This document shows, piece by piece, positions 1-5,808 of a stretch of DNA of 8,122 nucleotides (positions are counted from its first letter, which is position 1; the number at the start of each line of letters is the position of its first letter). The DNA is from Erysipelotrichaceae bacterium (GTDB lineage: Bacteria > Bacillota_I > Bacilli_A > Erysipelotrichales > Erysipelotrichaceae), in assembly GCA_017620435.1 (NCBI GenBank), contig JAFZQL010000178.1, forward strand, positions 1 through 8,122, given 5' to 3'. Position numbers and translations under genes: made by a program. The notes beneath the pieces are model-generated. The model was not told the DNA's origin and searched no databases. It saw only the letters and a program-made list of their open reading frames with translations.

Positions 1-29
1 ACTACGAGGAAATGTATTCGAAGAAATGA
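1..29 (+). CDS. 3' end of an upstream gene, probably dTDP-glucose 4,6-dehydratase (partial)
   Basis: Frame 3 from the window edge reads Y-E-E-M-Y-S-K-K and stops at TGA 27-29. That stop overlaps the ATG of rfbD in an ATGA. A short tyrosine-rich tail of the YYEkMY type followed by basic residues is what I remember for Firmicutes RmlB (RfbB), the enzyme two steps before RfbD in dTDP-L-rhamnose synthesis, so the call fits both tail and context. Only eight codons are visible, so this is an inference. The rfbD frame itself is also open to the window edge, so an N-terminally extended or fused RfbD cannot be formally excluded. Confidence 0.5.
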
Positions 30-898
30 AAGTACTGGTTACAGGCGCCAACGGCCAGCTGGGCCATGATGTTGTCAATGAACTGAGAAAAAGAGGCCAT
101 ACTCCGATCACAAGCGATATTGCCGGGGATATGGACTGTCTTTTGGATATCACCAAAGAAGAAACAACAGAAAAGGTGATCGGCTTAAATCCCGATGCGA
201 TCATTCACTGTGCGGCCTGGACGGCCGTAGATGCTGCGGAAGACGAAGAAAACAAAGAAAAGGTCTATGCGATCAATGTTGTCGGGACAAGGAATCTTGT
301 GAATGCGGCAGAACAGCTGAACTGCCGATTCCTGTATTTAAGCACGGACTATGTTTTTAACGGCAACGGGGAAAGACCCTGGGAGCCGGATGATGATTCC
401 TATGCACCGCTTTGCTGGTACGGAGAGACGAAACTGCAGGGAGAACTGGAAGTTGCCAGGCTGGAGAAGTTCTTTATCGTCCGTATTGCTTGGGTATTCG
501 GTCTGCATGGCAAGAATTTCATTCAGACCATGATCCGAGTCGGCAAAGACCGTGAATCGGTCAAGGTCGTCAACGATCAGATCGGTACGCCTACCTATAC
601 CTACGATCTGGCCAGACTTTTGGTCGACATGATCGAAACGGACAGGTACGGCTATTACCACGCCACCAACGAGGGAGGCTACATTTCCTGGTACGAGTTC
701 TGCAAAGAGATTTACAGACAGATGGAAATGACGACTGAAGTGATTCCGGTAACAACTGCCGAATACGGCCTGAACAAGGCCAGAAGGCCGTTCAATTCCC
801 GTCTGGACAAGTCTAAACTGTCGGCGAATGGCTTTGAAAGACTTCCGGACTGGAAGGATGCCCTAAGTAGATATTTGATCGAGAGTGGACTAAAATAG
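26..898 (+). CDS. rfbD: dTDP-4-dehydrorhamnose reductase (RmlD)
   Basis: This enzyme reduces dTDP-4-dehydro-L-rhamnose to dTDP-L-rhamnose with NAD(P)H in the cytoplasm, the last step of the Rml pathway. The 290-residue protein is a full-length extended short-chain dehydrogenase. It has a Rossmann GANGQLG loop (residues 7-13), HCAAWTAVD (61-69), STDYVFNG (106-113), the catalytic YGETK pair Y132/K136, IAWVFG (154-159), NDQIGTPTY (183-191) and the RPFNSRLDKSKL segment (254-265) typical of RmlD. The start is the first codon at the Rossmann strand (MKVLVTG). There is little Shine-Dalgarno sequence close by, and the ATGA overlap with the upstream stop suggests translational coupling. A sugar-phosphate transferase follows after four bases, so the genes are very likely co-transcribed for rhamnose-containing wall polysaccharide. 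No key residue is missing. Confidence 0.96.
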   Translation: MKVLVTGANGQLGHDVVNELRKRGHTPITSDIAGDMDCLLDITKEETTEKVIGLNPDAIIHCAAWTAVDAAEDEENKEKVYAINVVGTRNLVNAAEQLNCRFLYLSTDYVFNGNGERPWEPDDDSYAPLCWYGETKLQGELEVARLEKFFIVRIAWVFGLHGKNFIQTMIRVGKDRESVKVVNDQIGTPTYTYDLARLLVDMIETDRYGYYHATNEGGYISWYEFCKEIYRQMEMTTEVIPVTTAEYGLNKARRPFNSRLDKSKLSANGFERLPDWKDALSRYLIESGLK

Positions 899-902
899 AT
901 TT

Positions 903-2231
903 ATGTTTGAAAGATTCAGCACAAAAGAGAATGCCAAGATCGCCATGGTCATAGCCAATGTCTTTGTTTATGAGCTGATCTTTTTAGCTGTTCTGATGAC
1001 CGGATACAACCGTTATTTCTTCTATTATTCCAACGGTTATCTGGTTTTCTTCGGACTCTATCTGATTCTGTTTATCCTGTTCGGCAGGCTTTTCGATGCC
1101 TTTGATGTCGGAGGAAGTACGACGACGGATCTTTTTCTTTCGCATTCCCTGACGCTGTTTTTCTGCAATGCGGTGATCTATCTGGTGCTCTGCCTGATCA
1201 CTTTGCGGGTCATTCCGCTGCTGCCGATCGTCTGGATGACGCTGACCGGTGTTTTTGCTTCGGCATTCCTGCTTTATCTGGAAAACAACTATCTGCGTAG
1301 AAACTTCCCGCCGATCAAGGTCATTGCGATCTACGGCGAGGAGCATTACGGTCTCATCAACAAGCTGAACAACGTGAATGACCTGTCCATCAGCGTCATC
1401 CGTTCCATCAGCCTGAACGATCTGGATTATGACAATCTGAATGAACTGCTGGAAGGGGTCGATGGAGTGGTTACCCTGGACGTGCACCATGAAAACAAGA
1501 AGAAACTGTTCAAGGCCTGCTACGAAAGAAAGATCCTGATCTACGACGTTCCAAGCATCACGGACATGCTTCTGGCTAGCAGCGATATTTTGCACATGGT
1601 CGATACACCGATCCTGAAAATAAACAAGTACGGTCCATCCGAGACCGAGAAGATCGTCAAGCGGATGATCGACATCCTCGGTTCCATCGTTCTGCTTGTG
1701 CTGACCAGCCCGATCATGCTGGCAACGGCCATCGCCGTCAAGCTCCAGGACGGAGGGGATATCCTTTATCGTCAGGTCAGACTGACCAAAGATGCAAAGG
1801 AATTCAAAATGGCCAAGTTCCGTTCCATGGTGATGAACGCGGAAGACAAGACCGGTGTTGTGCTTGCCAGGGAAGATGACGACAGGATCACCAGAGTCGG
1901 GAAATTCATCCGCAAGACCCGTTTTGATGAACTGCCGCAGCTGATCAATATCCTGAAAGGGGAGATGTCTTTTGTCGGTCCAAGACCGGAAAGACCCGAG
2001 ATCTACGATGAGATCTGTAAGGAAATGCCGGAATTCCGTTTCCGTCTGGTCGTCAAGGCCGGTCTGACCGGCTATGCCCAGATCTACGGCAAGTACAATA
2101 CATCCTTAAGAGATAAGCTTCTGCTGGATCTTTACTACATCGAAAACTACAGTCTGGTTTCCGATGTCAAGCTTCTGCTGCTGACTCTGAAGATCGTGTT
2201 CAACAAGGAATCATCGGAAGGCGTCAAATAG
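903..2231 (+). CDS. polyprenyl-phosphate sugar-1-phosphate transferase (WbaP/WcaJ/EpsE class)
   Basis: This membrane enzyme transfers a sugar 1-phosphate from a nucleotide sugar to undecaprenyl phosphate, the first step of a capsule or wall-polysaccharide repeat unit. The 442-residue protein is the long form. It has about four hydrophobic N-terminal segments (near 14-34, 43-61, 80-100, 103-126), a central cytosolic nucleotide-binding-like region (about 137-235), then a further hydrophobic segment (255-279) leading into the catalytic domain. Diagnostic motifs are KRMIDILGS (253-261), FKMAKFRSM (301-309), RKTRFDELPQ (337-346) with the catalytic Asp-Glu pair D342/E343, SFVGPRPERP (356-365), KAGLTGYAQI (385-394) and LLLDLYYIENYSL (406-418). 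The start ATG lies four bases after the rfbD stop and only a weak GAG-type site precedes it, which fits coupled translation. Sugar specificity cannot be read from sequence; galactose, glucose or N-acetylated sugars are all possible. Confidence 0.95.
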   Translation: MFERFSTKENAKIAMVIANVFVYELIFLAVLMTGYNRYFFYYSNGYLVFFGLYLILFILFGRLFDAFDVGGSTTTDLFLSHSLTLFFCNAVIYLVLCLITLRVIPLLPIVWMTLTGVFASAFLLYLENNYLRRNFPPIKVIAIYGEEHYGLINKLNNVNDLSISVIRSISLNDLDYDNLNELLEGVDGVVTLDVHHENKKKLFKACYERKILIYDVPSITDMLLASSDILHMVDTPILKINKYGPSETEKIVKRMIDILGSIVLLVLTSPIMLATAIAVKLQDGGDILYRQVRLTKDAKEFKMAKFRSMVMNAEDKTGVVLAREDDDRITRVGKFIRKTRFDELPQLINILKGEMSFVGPRPERPEIYDEICKEMPEFRFRLVVKAGLTGYAQIYGKYNTSLRDKLLLDLYYIENYSLVSDVKLLLLTLKIVFNKESSEGVK

Positions 2232-2243
2232 TCAAAACATCAT

Positions 2244-2278
2244 GTGAATTTGTGTGATGATTTGAATTTCACTTTTTT
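2244..2278 (+). terminator. probable intrinsic terminator after the sugar transferase
   Basis: GTGAA at 2244-2248 pairs with TTCAC at 2268-2272, and the helix extends past one T-T mismatch by two A-T pairs. Six T residues (2273-2278) follow at once. The stem is short and AT-rich, so termination may be partial. An overlapping alternative helix, TCAAAACATCA (2232-2242) against TGATGATTTGA (2255-2265) with one mismatch, excludes the first because both use base 2265 and the loop bases 2244-2251. Confidence 0.5.
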
Positions 2279-2290
2279 ATTTAATATAAT
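2262..2290 (+). promoter_or_regulatory. sigma-A-type promoter for the membrane protein/LCP pair
   Basis: TTGAAT at 2262-2267 matches four of six bases of the -35 consensus. It is separated by exactly 17 bases from a perfect TATAAT at 2285-2290. Transcription would begin near 2296-2298, downstream of the ATG at 2293, so the working start codon should be the ATG at 2320. The -35 box lies inside the 3' arm of the preceding terminator. Confidence 0.65.
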
Positions 2291-2294
2291 AAAT

Positions 2295-2312
2295 GAGGAT
2301 CAAGGAATCCTC
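2295..2312 (+). promoter_or_regulatory. hairpin presenting the ribosome-binding site
   Basis: GAGGAT (2295-2300) pairs perfectly with ATCCTC (2307-2312), leaving the six-base loop CAAGGA, which contains the only Shine-Dalgarno-like sequence before ATG 2320. The linear spacing from AAGGA to ATG is long (13 bases), and folding the stem would shorten the effective distance. The predicted mRNA 5' end falls at the foot of this stem and may remove its first pair or more. Confidence 0.4.
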
Positions 2313-2319
2313 TTTTAAT

Positions 2320-3186
2320 ATGGAAAAAGAAAAGATTATTTTAAAACCGGAAAGAAAAAAGAGAAGCAGACTGAACAGGATCTCAGGTCTGTTTGCGGAT
2401 AAGAAGAAACGTTATCTGCATATGTTTCTGTGCATCCTGCCGTTTCTTCTGGCCATCGGCATCTTTGGCTTTATCGCGTTCAGGGAAGCAAAGAATATCC
2501 TGAATCTGGCCAAAGGCAACACGGAGACAAAGGCTGAGAACATTATTGAATCGATGAACTATGTCTTAAGGGACAATGCGACGGATTATCAGAAAGAACT
2601 GTTTGCGGAACTGAAGGATGCAATCGAAGTTCAGGGAGCTTCCGTCGATCCGGCAACCCTGGCCGGCATGGTCTGCAAGAACTATGTGGCTGACTTCTAT
2701 ACCTGGACCAACAAGCAGGGACAGTACGATGTCGGCGGTTTCTATTATGTGTTTACCGAAAAGAATGAAACGGTTTCTTTTAAATCCAACGCCTATCAGA
2801 AGGCCAGAGACGGTTTCTACAAGTATCTGAACAAATACATCAATGAATACGGTTCCGATCAGCTTCTGGAAGTGAACAATGTTGAGGTCACGAAAGCCGA
2901 GAAGCTCGATGACGAGTATCTGATCTATCAGTGGGTAGAAACGATCCAGACCGGAGAAGAGACCTATGAGGTCATCTATGACGATGTCCCGTATGAGGCG
3001 TATTATGTCAGCTGCCGCTGGACATACAAAGAAGAAACGGCGCTGAATCTGAACGATTACGATACAAGCATGAATTTTATTGTTGTCAACAACAACGGCA
3101 GATATGAAATAACCGAGGCAAGCAAGAGCCCGATAGAGATTAGGAAAGCTGATGAAACACAGATTGAAGATGAACAACAGGATTAG
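2320..3186 (+). CDS. single-pass membrane protein of unknown function, partner of the LCP gene
   Basis: I do not recognise a named family. From ATG 2320 the protein has 288 residues. A strongly basic cytoplasmic N-terminus (about 1-32, rich in Lys/Arg) is followed by one membrane helix (about 34-57, MFLCILPFLLAIGIFGFIAF) and then an extracytoplasmic region of some 230 residues. The most distinctive stretch is VCKNYVADFYTWTNKQG (118-134) running into DVGGFYYVFTE (137-147). An acidic tail ends the protein. An ATG at 2293 would add nine residues, but it lies just after a perfect -10 box and has no ribosome site, so I prefer 2320. The gene begins its own transcription unit and overlaps the LCP gene by 35 bases, which implies co-expression and perhaps a shared job at the outer face of the membrane. 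That link is inference from position alone. Confidence 0.85.
   Translation: MEKEKIILKPERKKRSRLNRISGLFADKKKRYLHMFLCILPFLLAIGIFGFIAFREAKNILNLAKGNTETKAENIIESMNYVLRDNATDYQKELFAELKDAIEVQGASVDPATLAGMVCKNYVADFYTWTNKQGQYDVGGFYYVFTEKNETVSFKSNAYQKARDGFYKYLNKYINEYGSDQLLEVNNVEVTKAEKLDDEYLIYQWVETIQTGEETYEVIYDDVPYEAYYVSCRWTYKEETALNLNDYDTSMNFIVVNNNGRYEITEASKSPIEIRKADETQIEDEQQD
3142..3147 (+). promoter_or_regulatory. ribosome-binding site deciding the LCP start
   Basis: AGGAAA lies six bases before ATG 3152, inside the preceding coding region. The next in-frame ATG at 3170 has no comparable site. This supports the upstream start and the 35-base overlap of the two genes. Confidence 0.6.
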
Positions 3187-5743
3187 TCTTAACAAGGAGA
3201 GCGTACTGACGATCGTCGCGCTCGCTCTTCTGGTCCTGGCACACGTTGCCGTCCTTTTGGCGATCCTGTGGTCCTGGCGCTACTACGCCATCTATCCGTC
3301 GCTGTTTGGTTCCGCAGTTGCGATCGTGATCTGTCTGATGATCATCATTGATATTGTATTCTTTATCGGTTTCAATCATCGGGACATGCTTCTGAAGATC
3401 GTTTCTTCACTCATGGCTGTACTGCTGCTGATCGGAGGTACGGTTGGTTCGGTAGCGATCGCCAAGGCCAACGGCATCGTCAACAACGTCCTGGATGACG
3501 GGAAAGACAAATACGAGACCTACAGCGGACTGTTTGTCTGCTACGACAAGTACAATCAGTTCTCTTCAATCGACGATCTGAACGGCAAAAGAGTCGGCAT
3601 GCTGATGGAAACCACCAACGGCATCACCTATATTGCCACCGAACTGCTGTCGAAAGAGAAGATCGACTATGCGACCGTAGACTATAAAACCAATGCGGAA
3701 ATGATGCAGGGACTGCTGGACAACGATGTCGATGCGATCGTCATCACTTCGGCCTACAGAACGATCTACGGAAACGATGAGAACTCTTCTTTCGGTCCTT
3801 ATCTGGAAAAGCTGATCGATTTCCAGCCGTTTGAACAGGAACTGAAAATCGAAAGCACCAAAACAAAGAAAAACCTTAACACGGATCCGTTTAATGTCCT
3901 GCTGATCGGCTATTCAAGAACGGATATCGGTTCATCTGTCGGACTGGCCGACTCCATTATCCTGGCGACCATCAATCCGCAGACCTATACCGTATCGATG
4001 ATGTCGATTGCCAGAGACTCGTTTGTCAAGATCCCATGCTATGGGGGAGAATACGATAAGATCAACTCCGGAAGATCTACTTCCAGAGCCTGTTTCATTG
4101 AAACGGTAGAAGAGTTCCTGGGCATGGATATCGACTATTACATGGAACTGGACTATCTGGGACTGGTTCAGATCGTCAATGCGATCGGCGGCGTCCGTAT
4201 TACGAACCCTGTCGAGTTCGAACTGGACGGTATCCTGGTTCCTGCAGGAACCTATGTAGCCGACGGCCAGATGGCTCTGCAGTTCTGCAGAGAAAGACAC
4301 CACATGCCTAACGGCGACTTCGACCGTCAGCAGCATCAGAAGGAAGTCATCATCGGTATCGCCAAGAAGTTCATTCAATCCGGAGATATCACCCTGGCTC
4401 TCAACGCCATGGATGCGGCATCGGACTGGATGAGCACCGATATGACGCTGTCACAGCTGACAAACGTTTTCAATCTACTGCTGAATACCAGAAACTACAC
4501 CAGTCTGGATACCTTCTCGCTGGTCGATTTCCAGACGTTAAGAATCACCGGTTATGGCGGCATCATGTACTACAGCTATTCCATGAGACTGCCTTTATGG
4601 GTCTACCTGATCTATAAGGGATCCTATGACGAATCGATCTCGCATCTGAAAGAAGTCATGGGCGAATACGCTACGGTAGCGCAGGACAGGACCTTCGAGT
4701 TCTCCTCGCTGAATCCGTATGTAAGACCGGCATTCTATTCCACGGACTATGACAATGAATTCCTGTTCACTCCTCCACCAATGCCTCCATACTGGGCAAA
4801 TCTGGTCGGTCTGACACAGGCTGAAGCGATGCAGTGGGCATCCGCCAACGGCGTCACTTTGACGATCTCCGTCATCTCTCCGGGCGATAAGAACTACGAT
4901 CCTTCGCAAGAAGGTCTGGTCGTCGAGCAGTCTGTCAGATACGGCGATCTGATTTCAGAGAAACCGAGCGGAAGCATTACGGTCATGGGCATCGGCCAGA
5001 TCGACGAAGACAAGCAGCTTCCGAACTTTGTCGGCAGCAACTTCATGAAGGCCGTCAGATGGGCGAGAAACCACGGCGTCAGATACGAAGTCGTATTCAA
5101 GTCCGATGTATCCGGCGAAGTCGGCACTGTTACTTCACAGTCGCCGAGTCCGTATACCGCGATCGAAAACATCGATGTCCTGAAGATCGTCGTCAAGAAC
5201 GGCAAGTATACCGTCAAGTTCAGTACGGATCATGGCAGTGCTCCGAACGATATCACCACAACAACAGAAGATTCCTTTGAAGGCAACTACATCACATTCC
5301 CGACGCTGTCGGATATGACGGAAAGCGACGGATTCACGTATGAATTCCAAGGCTGGTATACCGCAAAAGAAGGCGGGGACCGTGTCTACGATACCGGAGA
5401 TGTTTCCGGAAATACGACCGTCTATGCGCACTGGAAGAGGATCTGTGAACATGTCTGGGGCGACTGGATCGTTGACTCTGAACCGACCTGCACCGCCAAA
5501 GGGCACAGACACCGTGTCTGCTCGAGATGCGGCGAAGCTGAAGAAGAAGACATAGGCGCATTAGGACACGACTGGGTCGAAATCGAAAGAGTTGCAGCGA
5601 CCTGCGATGCGGACGGATACGTCAAGTACCGCTGTTCAGTCTGCGGTGAAGAAAAGACGGAAACCCTTCCGAAACTTTCCGGATCTGCCTGTTCTACCGG
5701 TTCAGGCGGCACAGGTGAAACCGGAGAAGGGAACGGCGGTTAA
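3152..5743 (+). CDS. large mosaic LytR-CpsA-Psr (LCP) protein with PASTA-like, Listeria-Bacteroides and Cys/His repeats
   Basis: LCP enzymes move glycopolymers from undecaprenyl pyrophosphate to peptidoglycan at the outer membrane face. This one has 863 residues; streptococcal Cps2A has about 480. Order: basic N-terminus; three membrane helices (about 18-40, 50-73, 83-104); an accessory domain (about 125-225, GKRVGM, DNDVDAIVI) at the same place as in Cps2A but resembling a solute-binding fold; the LCP core (about 247-406) with LLIGY, ADS (D267), SIARDS (R288/D289), YDKINSGR, CRER (R380/R382) and GDFDRQQHQ (D389, R392, Q396). After a linker come two PASTA-like domains (546-614, 622-684), one Listeria-Bacteroides-type repeat (685-763), two Cys/His repeats (765-842) and a Gly/Ser/Thr tail without LPxTG. 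Three helices place the rest outside. Position 265 is Leu where many members have the Arg of an R-x-D motif, and His395 replaces a common Arg. Function is sure at family level; which polymer it attaches is unknown. Confidence 0.95.
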   Translation: MKHRLKMNNRISLNKESVLTIVALALLVLAHVAVLLAILWSWRYYAIYPSLFGSAVAIVICLMIIIDIVFFIGFNHRDMLLKIVSSLMAVLLLIGGTVGSVAIAKANGIVNNVLDDGKDKYETYSGLFVCYDKYNQFSSIDDLNGKRVGMLMETTNGITYIATELLSKEKIDYATVDYKTNAEMMQGLLDNDVDAIVITSAYRTIYGNDENSSFGPYLEKLIDFQPFEQELKIESTKTKKNLNTDPFNVLLIGYSRTDIGSSVGLADSIILATINPQTYTVSMMSIARDSFVKIPCYGGEYDKINSGRSTSRACFIETVEEFLGMDIDYYMELDYLGLVQIVNAIGGVRITNPVEFELDGILVPAGTYVADGQMALQFCRERHHMPNGDFDRQQHQKEVIIGIAKKFIQSGDITLALNAMDAASDWMSTDMTLSQLTNVFNLLLNTRNYTSLDTFSLVDFQTLRITGYGGIMYYSYSMRLPLWVYLIYKGSYDESISHLKEVMGEYATVAQDRTFEFSSLNPYVRPAFYSTDYDNEFLFTPPPMPPYWANLVGLTQAEAMQWASANGVTLTISVISPGDKNYDPSQEGLVVEQSVRYGDLISEKPSGSITVMGIGQIDEDKQLPNFVGSNFMKAVRWARNHGVRYEVVFKSDVSGEVGTVTSQSPSPYTAIENIDVLKIVVKNGKYTVKFSTDHGSAPNDITTTTEDSFEGNYITFPTLSDMTESDGFTYEFQGWYTAKEGGDRVYDTGDVSGNTTVYAHWKRICEHVWGDWIVDSEPTCTAKGHRHRVCSRCGEAEEEDIGALGHDWVEIERVAATCDADGYVKYRCSVCGEEKTETLPKLSGSACSTGSGGTGETGEGNGG
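4787..5203 (+). repeat. two tandem PASTA-like domains in the LCP protein
   Basis: Residues 546-614 (ANLVGLTQAEAMQWASANGV, then VVEQSVRYGDLI and SGSITVMG) and 622-684 (LPNFVGSNFMKAVRWARNHG, then VTSQSPSPYTAI and IDVLKIVVKNG) follow the PASTA pattern: a 'P-x-hydrophobic-V-G' opening, an Ala-centred helix, a Q-S-P-x-x-G-like turn and a final beta strand. PASTA domains of Ser/Thr kinases and PBP2x-type proteins act in contact with peptidoglycan or its precursors. A wall-binding role here is inference. The units are divergent, with little DNA identity. Confidence 0.65.
5204..5440 (+). repeat. Listeria-Bacteroides-type (InlB B-repeat-like) unit in the LCP protein
   Basis: Residues 685-763 begin with KYTVKFSTDHGS, carry FTYEFQGWYTAKEGG (728-742) and DTGD (747-750), and end TTVYAHW (755-761). 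The order 'YTVxF...F-x-GW...D-x-GD...V-x-A-x-W' is the signature of this small beta-grasp-like repeat, common in Firmicutes surface proteins. Its presence in an LCP enzyme is unusual to my knowledge. Confidence 0.7.
5444..5677 (+). repeat. two tandem Cys/His-rich repeats at the LCP C-terminus
   Basis: Unit 1 (residues 765-804) has CEHVW, PTC, G and VCSRCG; unit 2 (805-842) has GHDW, ATC, G and RCSVCG. Aligned potential ligands are H767-C780-C790-C793 and H806-C818-C828-C831, that is H-x(11-12)-C-x9-C-x2-C. Similar tail repeats occur in other Firmicutes surface proteins as I remember them. Metal binding or disulfides are both possible. Confidence 0.75.
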
Positions 5744-5751
5744 AAACAAAC

Positions 5752-5783
5752 AAAAACGATAGAAATTAATCTATCGTTTTTTT
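5752..5783 (+). terminator. intrinsic terminator after the LCP gene
   Basis: CGATAGA (5757-5763) pairs perfectly with TCTATCG (5770-5776) around the six-base loop AATTAA. It is followed directly by seven T residues (5777-5783), and the five A residues at 5752-5756 can lengthen the stem. It begins eight bases after the LCP stop codon. Confidence 0.9.
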
Positions 5784-5784
5784 A

Positions 5785-5790
5785 TATAAT
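5785..5790 (+). promoter_or_regulatory. -10 box for the ATP-grasp gene
   Basis: A perfect TATAAT begins two bases after the terminator T-run. No good -35 box exists at 16-18 bases upstream (GAAATT at 17), where the terminator loop lies, so the promoter may be weak or need an activator. Confidence 0.45.
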
Positions 5791-5796
5791 AGTAGT

Positions 5797-5802
5797 AGAG
5801 GT
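5797..5802 (+). promoter_or_regulatory. ribosome-binding site of the ATP-grasp gene
   Basis: AGAGGT with GAGG seven bases before ATG 5809 fixes the start of this gene. Confidence 0.65.
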
Positions 5803-5808
5803 ACTGCA

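Noticed and set aside
984..1595. 203-codon open frame on the - strand within the sugar transferase gene
   Set aside because: It is antisense to a clear enzyme, has a low-complexity Gln/Asp/Arg-rich translation without motifs, and has no ribosome site or promoter.
2293..2319. Upstream start adding nine residues to the membrane protein
   Set aside because: ATG 2293 lies three bases after a perfect TATAAT, ahead of the likely transcript start, and has no ribosome site.
2566..3195. 209-codon open frame on the - strand with hydrophobic stretches
   Set aside because: The hydrophobic runs are the complement of acidic and polar codons of the + strand gene. The + strand frame has a promoter, a membrane helix and overlap coupling.
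5444..5677. Rubredoxin or cytoplasmic zinc-ribbon domain
   Set aside because: Rubredoxin needs two C-x2-C pairs per unit. Here each unit has one such pair plus a single Cys and a His, and topology places it outside the cell.
5678..5743. LPxTG-type sorting signal at the LCP C-terminus
   Set aside because: The tail is Gly/Ser/Thr-rich with no LPxTG, no hydrophobic segment and no basic end. Anchoring is by the N-terminal helices.
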